Assembly (NCBI GenBank): GCA_003165315.1
Contig: PLSX01000173.1
Coordinates: 1-32,047, forward strand
Source of the DNA: Acidobacteriota bacterium
Lineage (GTDB): Bacteria > Acidobacteriota > Terriglobia > UBA7540
Direction of reading: 5' to 3'
Length of the DNA: 32,047 bases
The position numbers were made by a program, and so were the translations under genes. Under the pieces are notes generated by a model that saw only the letters and a list, made by a program, of their open reading frames with translations, did not search any database and was not told the origin of the DNA. This document shows, in pieces, positions 18,934 through 26,480 of this stretch. Numbering within the stretch: position 1 is the first letter of the stretch; every line of letters starts with the position of its first letter.

Positions 18934-19362
18934 TCTTTAGATCTCCCTAAGGTCATGGAATTGGGCAATTGCGCATCCACTGAATATTCATCTCAAACTT
19001 TAACGGAAGGATTTCCGATGTGGTTGCACCCGGACACAATGATTATGACGGCTTCGTTAAATTCTTTCCATCAGATTCTCATCTAAACCCCCGTTGTGAG
19101 CGCGAAAGTGGGCACAAGGGCCGAATCCATCTCCCCACTCATGGTCTGCCACGGTGTTCGCGAGTTGCCCCCACATCAAATCGCAATCTTGACCTGTTCA
19201 CCGCCCGGCAATGAGAAATGCCTTCCGGTTGCGTTGAGCGACGGTTCGGCGTACGCTTTCGCATAGTGGGAACTCGGTGACAGGATTTGCGGGAAAATTT
19301 CTGACGATCTTTGGTTCGCGTTGGCGCCAGGCTGCGCCGTGTTCTTTTGGAGGTTGAATCCG
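18934..19362. other. Intergenic region, no gene recognised
   Basis: These 429 bases separate the divergent anchor-D gene (minus) and the small frameshifted gene (plus). Promoters for both should lie here, but no convincing -35/-10 pair, operator or RNA structure stands out. Open frames crossing the region on the minus strand are Arg/Pro/Ser-rich and look like antisense artefacts. A GGAGG box at 19349-19353 belongs to the next gene. Confidence 0.5.
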
Positions 19363-19706
19363 ATGGGTCAGGAAGGCGTCCCAATCTGTCCCTGCCTCGA
19401 AGGCGATTTCTTTTTCCAAAATTTCGGGGACGCGAGGTTGGCGACGGCCCCGACTTTGGCGAGGTGTCCGTCAACACCTGCAAGCGCTGCCGGCGCGACT
19501 GGCTGGAATACTTCGTCGAGTATGAGCATCTTACCGCCGCAGGCCGCTGGTTCCGGGGCGTGGTCGCGCCTGAAACGGCCGCCTCCGTAAAACCCTCAGA
19601 GGTCAAGACCATTCTGGAAGGCTTGGAGTGGTACTTCCGTGGCGGCAGCGCCTTTGGAGGTCGGGGCATCAAAACCTGCGGTCCCCTAAAGCCTTGGCTC
19701 CTTTAA
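19363..19706 (+). pseudogene. Small Cys-motif (possible zinc-ribbon) protein, interrupted by a frameshift
   Basis: A gene of about 114 codons is split between two frames. Frame one starts at ATG 19363, nine bases after a GGAGG box at 19349-19353, and encodes MGQEGVPICPCLEGDFFFQNFG. Frame two then continues with VGDGPDFGEVSVNTCKRCRRDW and runs to the stop at 19706 through GRWFRGVV and GLEWYFRGGSAFGGRGIKTCG. Adding one G to the GGGG run at 19426-19429 would join the two parts without a stop. The CPC and CKRC pairs suggest a metal-binding ribbon; I recall similar small uncharacterised proteins but cannot name a family. Whether this is a true pseudogene or a consensus error is not decidable from sequence alone. 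Confidence 0.6.
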
Positions 19707-19940
19707 GTAGATCGACGTAGTTTCCTGCCCACATAGGTACGATTCTAGCTATTGAGTTTCAGGGGACTTGCGAAATTCCACCTTTGGGGACGAGTATCTG
19801 TGTCTCTGCAAACTCTCATCCGCGATGGCAACCAGCTTGCCCACGGAGTCATCTGAAAGACGGGCACGATGCGATTTGTTTCTGCTCAATCATCCAACAA
19901 AAGTCGGTTTGGACCGACATCATCCCCTCAGGAGGGAAAA

Positions 19941-21515
19941 ATGCTCAGAGCAATGCAGTCTCTTCTTATTGCAGCCCTCGTCTTAATGATGTTGGGATGC
20001 GGGAGCCAATCCCCCGTGGAATCGCCGTTGAACCCGAATTCCTCCACCGTTCCGGTCACCCTCTCGATTACCGACCAGCCACCGACGGGCGTGACGGTCC
20101 TCTTCTTCCAGCTCACCATGACCAGCGCCAGCCTTAACAACTCCACGGGCGGAACTTTCCCGCTGGTGAGCAGTTCCAATCCGATTCCGATCAACGTGAC
20201 GAAACTCCAGACGGACACGGCTTTTCTGGGGAATGTGAGTGTCCCGGCCGCCACTTACGATAGCCTGAGCGTGACTTTTGCCAATCCCCAGCTCAGCATC
20301 TACAATGGGTCGGGCGCCACGATCGGCACCGGCGCCAATGCTTGCCTCAACAACACAGTGTGCCAGCTTACGCCGACGGCAAGCCCCTTGACCCTCAGCT
20401 TTTCCACTACGCCTTTTCCTATCGACTTGACCGCCAGTTCGCCATTGGCGTTCATGCTTGACGTCCATTTGGATAACGTCATCCAGCAGGATCTTTCCGT
20501 CAATCTCGCGGCCACGAATGGCGTGACAATTTCGCAGTTGCCCATTCCGCCCTCGGGGCAGCACCGGCATCTAGGCCACTTGGTGGGAACGGTCCAGAGC
20601 GTTACACCTCAAACCGGCGCGCTGACGGGGTTCACTCTCCAGAGTCTCTTTGGGAAGACTTTCACCATCGACGTCAACAGCAGTACCACTTACAACTATC
20701 CCAGCGCCGTCTGCTCGGCTGACAATTCCACCTGTGTCGGCGCGCAACAGATCGTAAAAGTCGAAGTGACTCAGCAATCGGATGGAAGCTTGCTTGCCTC
20801 GGAGGTTGACTACTTGCAGGCCGCCGGGCAAATTATGGTGGAGGGCAACATCCTGCGCCTGAGCAGCTCCGGCGGTAATACCCTGATGGATCTTATTTTG
20901 CAATCCGGGCCAAACGCGCCAAATACGCTTCCGCTGGGGGGCCGGGTTACTGTAACCGTACCCTCAAGCGGCGTCACTTACGCGATTGACAACGGCACTT
21001 TCACGCTTCCCGGCGGGCTCAGCTTCGCCCAGGCTACTGACCTGGTCCCGGGCCAGGCGGTCACTGTCACCGTGCAGGGACCCATATCCAAGGGTGGTGG
21101 CTCCGGCAGTTCCTCCGGCTGGGGAAACAAGGGCGGTATCACTTTCGCCACCAATAGTGTTACCCTCGAACCCAGTCAGATCACCGGGTTGGTTACGACG
21201 GTCAATGCCAGCGGGATGACCTTCACCCTCGGTTGGGATTGGGGTTTCTTCACACCGTTCTCATCATGGGGAGCATCGGCCCCGAACCTGACCTCCAACG
21301 GCGTTAACGTCATCACCACCGGGCAGACAACGTTCACGGATTTCACCACCGATACGATCTCCGGAGTGGCGGCAAATGACCTGGTTTCTGTCCAGGGCTG
21401 GCTCTACCTGACGCCTGGCGCGACCACTTCCGGATGCACGACGCCTTCACAGTGCGCCACCAATACCACGCTGGTGGGACAAACGGTGACCGACCGGCCC
21501 ACTCCAACCTTCTGA
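19941..21515 (+). CDS. DUF4382-type lipoprotein with DUF5666-like region
   Basis: This 524-residue putative lipoprotein has a short signal peptide MLRAMQSLLIAALVLMMLGC with the lipobox Cys at residue 20. A DUF4382-like domain follows at about residues 35-185, opening with VTLSITDQPPTGVTVLFFQLTM and including PINVTKLQTDTAFLGNVSVPAATYDSL. The next region, from ~residue 207 (HLVGTVQSV), resembles DUF5666 beta-barrel repeats, and a Gly/Ser-rich linker (SKGGGSGSSSGWGNKGG) sits near residue 400. The ATG at 19941 has a textbook AGGAGGG box at 19930-19936; the upstream in-frame extension to 19869 lacks one and would bury the signal peptide. A strong terminator follows at 21542. These families are common in acidobacteria; function is unknown, and a cell-envelope location is likely. 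Confidence 0.87.
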   Translation: MLRAMQSLLIAALVLMMLGCGSQSPVESPLNPNSSTVPVTLSITDQPPTGVTVLFFQLTMTSASLNNSTGGTFPLVSSSNPIPINVTKLQTDTAFLGNVSVPAATYDSLSVTFANPQLSIYNGSGATIGTGANACLNNTVCQLTPTASPLTLSFSTTPFPIDLTASSPLAFMLDVHLDNVIQQDLSVNLAATNGVTISQLPIPPSGQHRHLGHLVGTVQSVTPQTGALTGFTLQSLFGKTFTIDVNSSTTYNYPSAVCSADNSTCVGAQQIVKVEVTQQSDGSLLASEVDYLQAAGQIMVEGNILRLSSSGGNTLMDLILQSGPNAPNTLPLGGRVTVTVPSSGVTYAIDNGTFTLPGGLSFAQATDLVPGQAVTVTVQGPISKGGGSGSSSGWGNKGGITFATNSVTLEPSQITGLVTTVNASGMTFTLGWDWGFFTPFSSWGASAPNLTSNGVNVITTGQTTFTDFTTDTISGVAANDLVSVQGWLYLTPGATTSGCTTPSQCATNTTLVGQTVTDRPTPTF

Positions 21516-21541
21516 TTGGAATCTGCCCAACAGCCAACTAC

Positions 21542-21570
21542 AGGGGGATCGGAACAGCGGTCCCCCTTTT
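21542..21570 (+). terminator. Rho-independent terminator after the DUF4382 lipoprotein gene
   Basis: AGGGGGA (21542-21548) pairs with TCCCCCT (21561-21567), leaving a 12-base loop, and the stem is followed directly by a short T run, 26 bases after the stop codon at 21515. It should end the lipoprotein transcript before the cupin gene. Confidence 0.8.
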
Positions 21571-21791
21571 CGTTTCGCCCTCGAACTTTAACCGCCCGGG
21601 CCAGGGTGCTGAGCGCAACTCTACGGCTCCCCCGCATTGCTCACTGATATCGTAGAATATTACTGTGCGTCAGCCATTCCCACTCTTCGCATCCCAGCTC
21701 GCGTGCGTGGTAGCGCATGGCCCACAGCTCACTGAACACTTTGAGCGGTTCGGAAATGAGATGGTCAAATTCAATTGAAGGAGTCCGGAAA

Positions 21792-22187
21792 ATGGAGATC
21801 AAAAGAATTGGCTCGCAACCCTCAGTCAAGGGCCCGTCTGACTGGTTCACGGGCGCAGTATGGATCAATCCGTTATTTCAGGCACCCGATCCGGCACTCG
21901 TTCAGGGCGCCAGCGTAACTTTTGAGCCTGGCGCGAGAACTGCGTGGCATACGCATCCACTCGGCCAGACTCTCATTGTCACGGCGGGCTTCGGATGGGC
22001 TCAGCACTGGGGAGGTCCGATTGAGGAGATCCGTCCGGGCGATGTGGTCTGGTTCCCGCCCGGCGAGAAGCACTGGCATGGGGCCACACCCACCACTTCC
22101 ATGACTCACATCGCCATTCAGGAAAATTTGGACGGTAAGGTTGTCGATTGGTTGGAACACGTCAGTGACGACCAATATCGCCGCTAA
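21792..22187 (+). CDS. Cupin-fold protein, Granulicella-type (R)-hydroxynitrile lyase homologue
   Basis: This 131-residue single-domain cupin strongly resembles, from memory, the manganese-dependent hydroxynitrile lyase of the acidobacterium Granulicella tundricola (GtHNL), starting with MEIKRIGSQ and sharing most of the core. The expected metal ligands are in place: His53, His55 and Gln59 in [10 protein letters not shown] and His94 in PGEKHWHG. Ala40, Val42 and Gln110, the wild-type GtHNL active-site residues, are also present. The ATG at 21792 follows AAGGAG at 21777-21782; an upstream extension to 21717 looks unrelated. These cupins reversibly cleave cyanohydrins in vitro, while the cellular role is not established. 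It stands alone after a terminator. Confidence 0.92.
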   Translation: MEIKRIGSQPSVKGPSDWFTGAVWINPLFQAPDPALVQGASVTFEPGARTAWHTHPLGQTLIVTAGFGWAQHWGGPIEEIRPGDVVWFPPGEKHWHGATPTTSMTHIAIQENLDGKVVDWLEHVSDDQYRR

Positions 22188-22352
22188 TCCTGCGCGGGTG
22201 AAATGGTCCAGAGTGGGACAGTCATAATGAGTCGGCAGCCTGCCGCATAGCGCAGCTCTGTGACTCATCCATATCGCGCACCCGCAGGGGAGAGTTCTCT
22301 CTGCGTCAGGCAGCAGCCGCCGCCCCATCGAATGGATTGATTGGCCGCGGTC

Positions 22353-22690
22353 TTACTGAACGACGGCGTTTTGCATGGCCCAAAGCGCGGCGGCGGCTCG
22401 GGTGGAAACGGCGATTTTGTTGTAGATGTGTTGGATATGGTGGTCGGCCGTTTTGGGCGAGATGAAGAGCCGATCCGCGATCTCCTGCATAGTCAGTCCC
22501 TTCGCTGCGAGGCTCAACACATCGACTTCACGGCGGGAGAGCCCGCCCGGATTCTGCGGCCGGCTGGGTGTGGGAGCTTTGGACTCGCCGTGCCCGGCAG
22601 CCGTCAGCACGGCCTGGGTAGCGCGATGCTCCAGCACGCCTCCCGCAGAGAGCCGGCGCAGTTCGGCGGCGGCTTCCTCAGTGCCTCCGC
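22353..22690 (-). pseudogene. C-terminal remnant of an HD-domain/LuxR-type regulator
   Basis: Only the last ~110 residues of a regulator remain. The reading is EEAAAELRRLSAGGVLEHRATQAVLTAAGH, the end of an HD-type phosphohydrolase domain as found in HD-LuxR fusion proteins. It is followed by a complete LuxR helix-turn-helix: GGLSRREVDVLSLAAKGLTMQEIADRLFISPKTADHHIQHIYNKI. The upstream part, which should hold the rest of the HD domain, is replaced at about 22693 by a palindromic interspersed repeat that also occurs at 25549-25609. The frame runs on through the repeat to 22754, but that part is repeat sequence. No plausible start or ribosome-binding site is seen before the HTH. It could still yield a small DNA-binding protein, but decay is more likely. 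Confidence 0.7.
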
Positions 22691-22692
22691 CC

Positions 22693-22754
22693 TCGTGACG
22701 CGGGCACTCTTGCCTGTGTCGTTTTTCCTGCACAGCCAGGAGTGGCTGTTTCAC
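22693..22754. repeat. Palindromic interspersed repeat, copy 1
   Basis: CACTCTTGCCTG (22705-22716) pairs with CAGCCAGGAGTG (22733-22744) with one mismatch and one G-T wobble around a 16-base loop. The unit, including CGTGAC before and GGCTGT..CAC after the hairpin, recurs at 25549-25609. It lies exactly where the HD/LuxR remnant loses homology. Confidence 0.8.
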
Positions 22755-22793
22755 ATCATTGAACGGAAATATCGTGCCTGACGCGCTTTTCTC

Positions 22794-23918
22794 GTGATAG
22801 AGTGTCAGCTTCCGATGGTTCCCAAGTACTTACTGACGCTTGCAATGACGGTCTCCCTCGTCGCGTTTGCGGCCTCTTCGCTGCGCTTCGCGACGCGCTC
22901 GCAAGTCCTTGCGGGCAAAGCGGTGGACGAAACCTCGAAGATTGAATTTACCATTGACGCCGATAGCAGCAACACTTACAGGATAAGCCCCCGCATCAAG
23001 CAGTTTCTGGAAGACCACATCAGTTTTTATACGGACGGCCCCCCGCGCATCGTCTCGGCTAAAGTTGAAATCACGCCCAAGGACGTCTCCTGGACGGAGA
23101 ACCACTCCACCATTACCTCCACCGGCGCGGCCCTGTTCGCTCGATTCCAGTGGGACACCCCAGCCGATTCCGCCAATGGCGCCCACGGCAACATTTACCT
23201 CAACTTCCCCGAAGTTCCCGGGCTGGAAGGGAAAGTCCCGGATTTTCATTCCGGTGGATATCAGAAAGACGACAAGGGCCGCTACGCCGTCCGCGAGGTG
23301 ACGACTTATCGGGACACCTTCACGCTTTCCCTGGCGCGGTTCGTTTTCGCTCTGGCGGCCGGCGTGCCCTTCGGCGTGCTGCTGCACACCATCTTCTGGG
23401 CGTTTCTTTTGAAGGGTGAAAAACGCTCGCGCCTTGCCGAGCTCCCACCCCAGGGCTCCGGATTACCTCGAACGTTTTATCCCGACCCCATCGCGGAGTG
23501 GATCCTCTGGCTGCTGGTGCTCGGCATCGGCACAGTTGTGGCCACCATGATTGCATCCTTTGCCGTCTATGACGGCTTTATGAGTTCCGGTTTCGTCTGG
23601 ATCATCTACACCATTATGGCCATCACTGTCGCCATCGCCCTCCCCGTTGCCTACTTCACCGGAAAATCCGTTTTGACTGTCCGCATCGACACCAACGGCA
23701 TCTCCTACGCCCGCGGCCGCGGCGACCTGGAATGGCTCAACGCCGCCTGGAGCGATATTCGCCTGTTTAAGGAGAAATTCCGCACCTATCGCGGCAGCAC
23801 AACGTATTGGATTGAACTCGAATTCAACGACCACCGGAAAAAACTCAAAATTTCACAGTCCATCCAGGGCTACCCAGTCCTGCGCAACACCCTGAGAAGT
23901 GTCTTCACACCTAAGTAA
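22794..23918 (+). CDS. Unrecognised four-helix membrane protein with PH-like C-terminal domain
   Basis: I do not recognise a named family. The 374-residue protein has a first hydrophobic segment at residues ~11-31 and an extracytoplasmic domain of ~145 residues, beta-rich by pattern, with no cysteines. Helices follow at about 181-206, 236-259 and 266-288. The cytoplasmic tail (~290-374) reads LTVRIDTNGISYARGRGDLEWLNAAWSDIRLFKEKFR and then YWIELEFNDHRKKLKIS, the strand pattern of bacterial PH-like domains. The frame opens with GTG 22794, while ATG 22815 gives a cleaner signal-anchor; neither has a good ribosome-binding site. It stands alone between the HD/LuxR remnant and a repeat pair. A role in envelope sensing would be a guess. 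Confidence 0.75.
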   Translation: MIECQLPMVPKYLLTLAMTVSLVAFAASSLRFATRSQVLAGKAVDETSKIEFTIDADSSNTYRISPRIKQFLEDHISFYTDGPPRIVSAKVEITPKDVSWTENHSTITSTGAALFARFQWDTPADSANGAHGNIYLNFPEVPGLEGKVPDFHSGGYQKDDKGRYAVREVTTYRDTFTLSLARFVFALAAGVPFGVLLHTIFWAFLLKGEKRSRLAELPPQGSGLPRTFYPDPIAEWILWLLVLGIGTVVATMIASFAVYDGFMSSGFVWIIYTIMAITVAIALPVAYFTGKSVLTVRIDTNGISYARGRGDLEWLNAAWSDIRLFKEKFRTYRGSTTYWIELEFNDHRKKLKISQSIQGYPVLRNTLRSVFTPK

Positions 23919-23936
23919 GTGAGTTGAAAGAAGGCA

Positions 23937-23964
23937 GCCACGGCCAGTGATTTTCTAACCGTGG
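23937..23964 (+). repeat. Palindrome-ended repeat, arm 1
   Basis: The unit begins GCCACGG and ends CCGTGG, so its own ends can pair, around the core CAGTGATTTTCT. The same unit lies inverted at 24073-24101. Confidence 0.7.
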
Positions 23965-24072
23965 GTACTTCGGCCGGTGAGTTGCATGAGCATGGGGCCT
24001 TTCGAGGCAACCGGCGCACTCCACCCACATGGATAAAATAGGCTAGCTAAGCGATATCGCGCAGGAGAAGTA

Positions 24073-24101
24073 GCCACGGCCAGAAAATCACTGACGGTGG
24101 C
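24073..24101 (-). repeat. Palindrome-ended repeat, arm 2 (inverted)
   Basis: This is the reverse complement of the unit at 23937-23964, with the core AGAAAATCACTG exactly conserved and a few differences in the flanks. The arms are 108 bases apart and could form a long hairpin. Confidence 0.7.
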
Positions 24102-24290
24102 TACCGGCCTTTTCTCTCTGACACCTTCTCCCTCTTCCCGGGCAGTCGAAGGCCAAGCACAACTTTGACCTTGGCTACAGCCGGGGGGGCCATCCCTTCG
24201 AGTTAAGAGAAATCTCCGTTTCCCCTCGGCTTGTACCTATTATGGATGTTCCGGTTTCCCACCAAACGGTTGAACTTGTGCCAGAGTTTG

Positions 24291-25280
24291 CTAAACCTGG
24301 CAGATGATCTTATAACGCTGCAGGATGCCTGGCTTCCACCGGTTGGGATTGTACTTCGATTCCAATTTGGATTTGATCAGCTTGGCGCCCTCAACCATGC
24401 CATTTGCGACCCTGCCGGCGGCGCCAAATTTCAGCTTGGTCTTTAGACTGAACGTGCTCTTACGCGGACTCAGGATTGCCTCCAAGTCATGGACAACATC
24501 CTCGGCGAAGGCATTGCGTTCTTTCTTGTTCGCCAGGAGACGGCCCGGCCACAATTTGCCTGCTCTTGCTTCGCCCTGCTCCAAGGGTTCGCTGATGTCC
24601 TTGAAGAGGGCGTTGGGATCGACAAAGTCCAACGCGCCCACCTCACTGCCGGTGTCTGTTTCCACCCGGAAAACGTTTCCCACATTCACCAGGCAACGCA
24701 GATTGATCGTAACCCCTCCAATCGTCTTGGACGACGCCTTCCCGGGATAAAATCGGTCCCTATTGCCGTTAAACAAATCGGCCGCAATGATCTTGCCGAG
24801 TTTCTCCAAGCCGCCCGGTGCATTCAAGGTGGCGGCGAAGGCCTGCAGGCTGGTTTTATCGCCGCTCATTCTCTGCTCAAGGGCCTTCTCGATATCCGTT
24901 ACGTTCACGGCCTCCATTTTCACAAACGGCTCCGGAAAGCGTGGACCCAGCACTTCCTTCAAGTCTCGGACGGCCTGGTCTTCATCGGGGTCGATATCCA
25001 ACCCCATAGCATGATACTCCCGGCTCCATGTCTCGTAGGCTGCGACGAACTGGTTGAGGGCCATCGTCTCCGCTGGCGTCAGAATCTTTAACTTTGAGTT
25101 CGGAGCGATAGCTTTTATGACCGGGTTCGCCGACTTGATCTGCGGCGCGTGCACGGCGTCCTTCTTGATGACGACCTTATCGTTGTTAAACCCTACCAGA
25201 AGCCAAACCTTGAGGTCTTTGAACATCTTGATCTTTTCGATGTCGTTGGCAACGATGGGATTATTTACTGAAAGCGACAT
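24291..25280 (-). CDS. Uncharacterised protein with atypical (PI3K/HipA/AFK-like) kinase motifs
   Basis: This 329-residue soluble protein has no family I can name. Its motif order fits an atypical protein-kinase fold. KVVIKKD (residues 35-41) looks like the beta3 nucleotide-binding lysine. FVKMEAV (119-125) resembles a hinge. ADLFNGNRDRF (167-177) matches the D-x2-x-x-N-R-D catalytic loop of HipA, actin-fragmin and PI3-type kinases. GALDFVDP (215-222) would supply the metal-binding aspartate. The C-terminal ~60 residues are basic (KSTFSLKTKLKF onward). The ATG at 25280 follows an excellent AGGAGG at 25290-25295. No signal peptide, membrane helix or partner gene is seen. The kinase idea is inference from motifs only; the protein could be a pseudokinase or effector-like. 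Confidence 0.72.
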   Translation of the reverse strand: MSLSVNNPIVANDIEKIKMFKDLKVWLLVGFNNDKVVIKKDAVHAPQIKSANPVIKAIAPNSKLKILTPAETMALNQFVAAYETWSREYHAMGLDIDPDEDQAVRDLKEVLGPRFPEPFVKMEAVNVTDIEKALEQRMSGDKTSLQAFAATLNAPGGLEKLGKIIAADLFNGNRDRFYPGKASSKTIGGVTINLRCLVNVGNVFRVETDTGSEVGALDFVDPNALFKDISEPLEQGEARAGKLWPGRLLANKKERNAFAEDVVHDLEAILSPRKSTFSLKTKLKFGAAGRVANGMVEGAKLIKSKLESKYNPNRWKPGILQRYKIICQV

Positions 25281-25548
25281 GCTCTTCTCCCTCCTATTTG
25301 AATTTTGGTTTTTTTGCAGAAAGCCCTGTACCAGTGCCCTGGCCGAGTACTCAGACTACCAGAAGCTTTAACCCCGCGCCACTGTAAGATCAGCAAATTC
25401 CAGGTTATGTTTGCACTAATTTTGAGTGTGAATAAATCTTGTGGGTTACAGAAAGGTGCAGCTTACATGACAGGTTCTTGAAAAACAAGAGGAGGCGGAA
25501 CGGGCACCCATTGCGGGCGCCTCTCGAGGCTCCCCTACATTTCCAGCC

Positions 25549-25609
25549 CGTGACAAAGGCACTCCTGCCTGTGTGATTTTCCCTGCCCAGCCAGGAGTGG
25601 CTGTGCCAC
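25549..25609. repeat. Palindromic interspersed repeat, copy 2
   Basis: CACTCCTGCCTG (25560-25571) pairs with CAGCCAGGAGTG (25588-25599), one mismatch, 16-base loop. It is the same unit as 22693-22754, and it restores a C-G pair where copy 1 has a T-G wobble. Confidence 0.8.
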
Positions 25610-25626
25610 TTCGAAGGCCGGGCATT

Positions 25627-25718
25627 GTAGCGGCGGTCTCAGACCGCCGACCGTCGATCGGAGATCGACGCTACAGCCCGGCACCGTAGCGGCGGGTTTA
25701 CCCCGCCATGCCGCGGCG
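25627..25718. repeat. Multi-stem repeat, copy 1
   Basis: GTAGC (25627) pairs with GCTAC (ending 25674) around two internal hairpins, GGCGGTCT/AGACCGCC and GTCGATC/GATCGAC, giving a three-way junction. A second part at 25686-25718 begins GTAGCGGCGGG and folds as GGCGGG/CCCGCC. The whole arrangement recurs at 27332-27420 and the second part again at 27636-27668. Confidence 0.75.
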
Positions 25719-25765
25719 GGGGAGTTCATCCCGTTTGGATGGGGACCTCGCCAAACCGCGAAGTC

Positions 25766-25798
25766 GCGGCCTTCAATAAGCCGAAGTCCGCGCCAGCC
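25766..25798 (+). repeat. Covarying-hairpin repeat, member 1
   Basis: GCGGCCTTC pairs with GAAGTCCGC (one mismatch) around an eight-base AATAAGCC loop and is followed by GCCAGCC. It is a diverged member of the family at 27845, 29050, 29306 and 29446: the stem starts GCGG/CCGC here where the others have GCAG/CTGC. Confidence 0.65.
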
Positions 25799-25869
25799 GG
25801 CGCACAAAAATGATATGCTCGGGCTGTGATTTTAGATCACGCTTCATAACTGAATTTGTAGAGGTGCCC

Positions 25870-26388
25870 ATGAGAAAGAACGCTGCCTGTTTTGCCCTGG
25901 CCCTCTGGTTGCTTGCGCCGACGCTTTTGCCGGCGCGGCCACAGGACCAAACAGTTCCGGTACCCGCGCCAATTCTTGACGCAAAGAAAGTTTTCGTGGC
26001 CAACGCCGGAGGCGAATGCGGACCTCCGGACGAACCCATCTTCAAGGGGCTCCCCAATCGTGCCTACCGGCAATTTTACTCCGCCCTCGCATCCGCGGGA
26101 GGGTATGAACTTGTCTCGAATCCCTCCGACGCGGACCTGGTGCTGGAAATCAGCCTTTCCTGCCCACCCGCAGGAACCAAGGTATTTGAGGGTCAAAGTC
26201 TTGGCGCGAACTTCCTAACACAACTGAAGTTGGGAATTTTTGACGTGAAATCTCACGTTGAGCTGTGGGTCATAACAGATTTGATCCCACCGGCAAAGCT
26301 CCAGAGCAACCGCGACAAGAACTTCGACAAGACGATGGCCAAGCTGGTGGACGACCTCAAACAGCTTGCGGCTGGAAAGATCCTCTGA
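25870..26388 (+). CDS. Small secreted protein of unknown function
   Basis: I do not recognise the family. The 172-residue product has a clear signal peptide (MRKNAACFALALWLLAPTLLPA, with a likely cut after residue 22). A mature domain of ~150 residues follows with KKVFVANAGGECG, AYRQFYSALASAGGYELVSNPSDADLVLEISLSCP and a C-terminal helix DKTMAKLVDDLKQL. The "DADLVLEI" pattern resembles small periplasmic or outer-membrane-associated proteins such as DUF4136-like ones, but the match is only suggestive. It has two cysteines after processing. The ATG at 25870 follows GAGG at 25861-25864; the upstream frame extension to 25810 would bury the signal peptide. It is monocistronic. Confidence 0.78.
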   Translation: MRKNAACFALALWLLAPTLLPARPQDQTVPVPAPILDAKKVFVANAGGECGPPDEPIFKGLPNRAYRQFYSALASAGGYELVSNPSDADLVLEISLSCPPAGTKVFEGQSLGANFLTQLKLGIFDVKSHVELWVITDLIPPAKLQSNRDKNFDKTMAKLVDDLKQLAAGKIL

Positions 26389-26480
26389 GAAGCGGAGGCC
26401 GGTGGCTCGAATCCCGCTTCACGCCGTCCGCGGGCTTTTCCGATGTGAGACAATGCGTCGGGCAGGATGGTCGATAAAGT

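Larger units (their letters stand above)
23919..24290. other. Intergenic region holding an inverted-repeat pair
   Basis: These 372 bases between convergent genes contain two inverted copies of a ~28-base palindromic-ended sequence (23937-23964 and 24073-24101). No RNA gene or convincing open frame is seen. A CCGGCCTTTTCTCT stretch at 24104-24117 is only weakly terminator-like. Confidence 0.55.
25281..25869. other. Intergenic region with several interspersed repeats
   Basis: This 589-base region lies between divergent genes. The first ~210 bases are AT-richer and should contain the promoters of the kinase-like gene. From 25549 on, three different repeat families lie side by side (25549-25609, 25627-25718, 25766-25798). 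The open frame seen here on the minus strand is made of repeat sequence. Confidence 0.6.

Noticed and set aside
19139..19672. Long minus-strand open frame (177 codons) across the frameshifted Cys-motif gene
   Set aside because: Its product is Arg/Pro/Ser-rich with no domain character, and the plus strand has a better start site and protein-like sequence in the same place.
25535..25807. 90-codon minus-strand open frame
   Set aside because: It is made entirely of three interspersed repeat families.
26395..26440. tRNA 3'-end-like sequence (GGCTCGAATCCCGCTTCA)
   Set aside because: The T-arm stem does not pair and no acceptor, D or anticodon arms can be built upstream, which is coding sequence.
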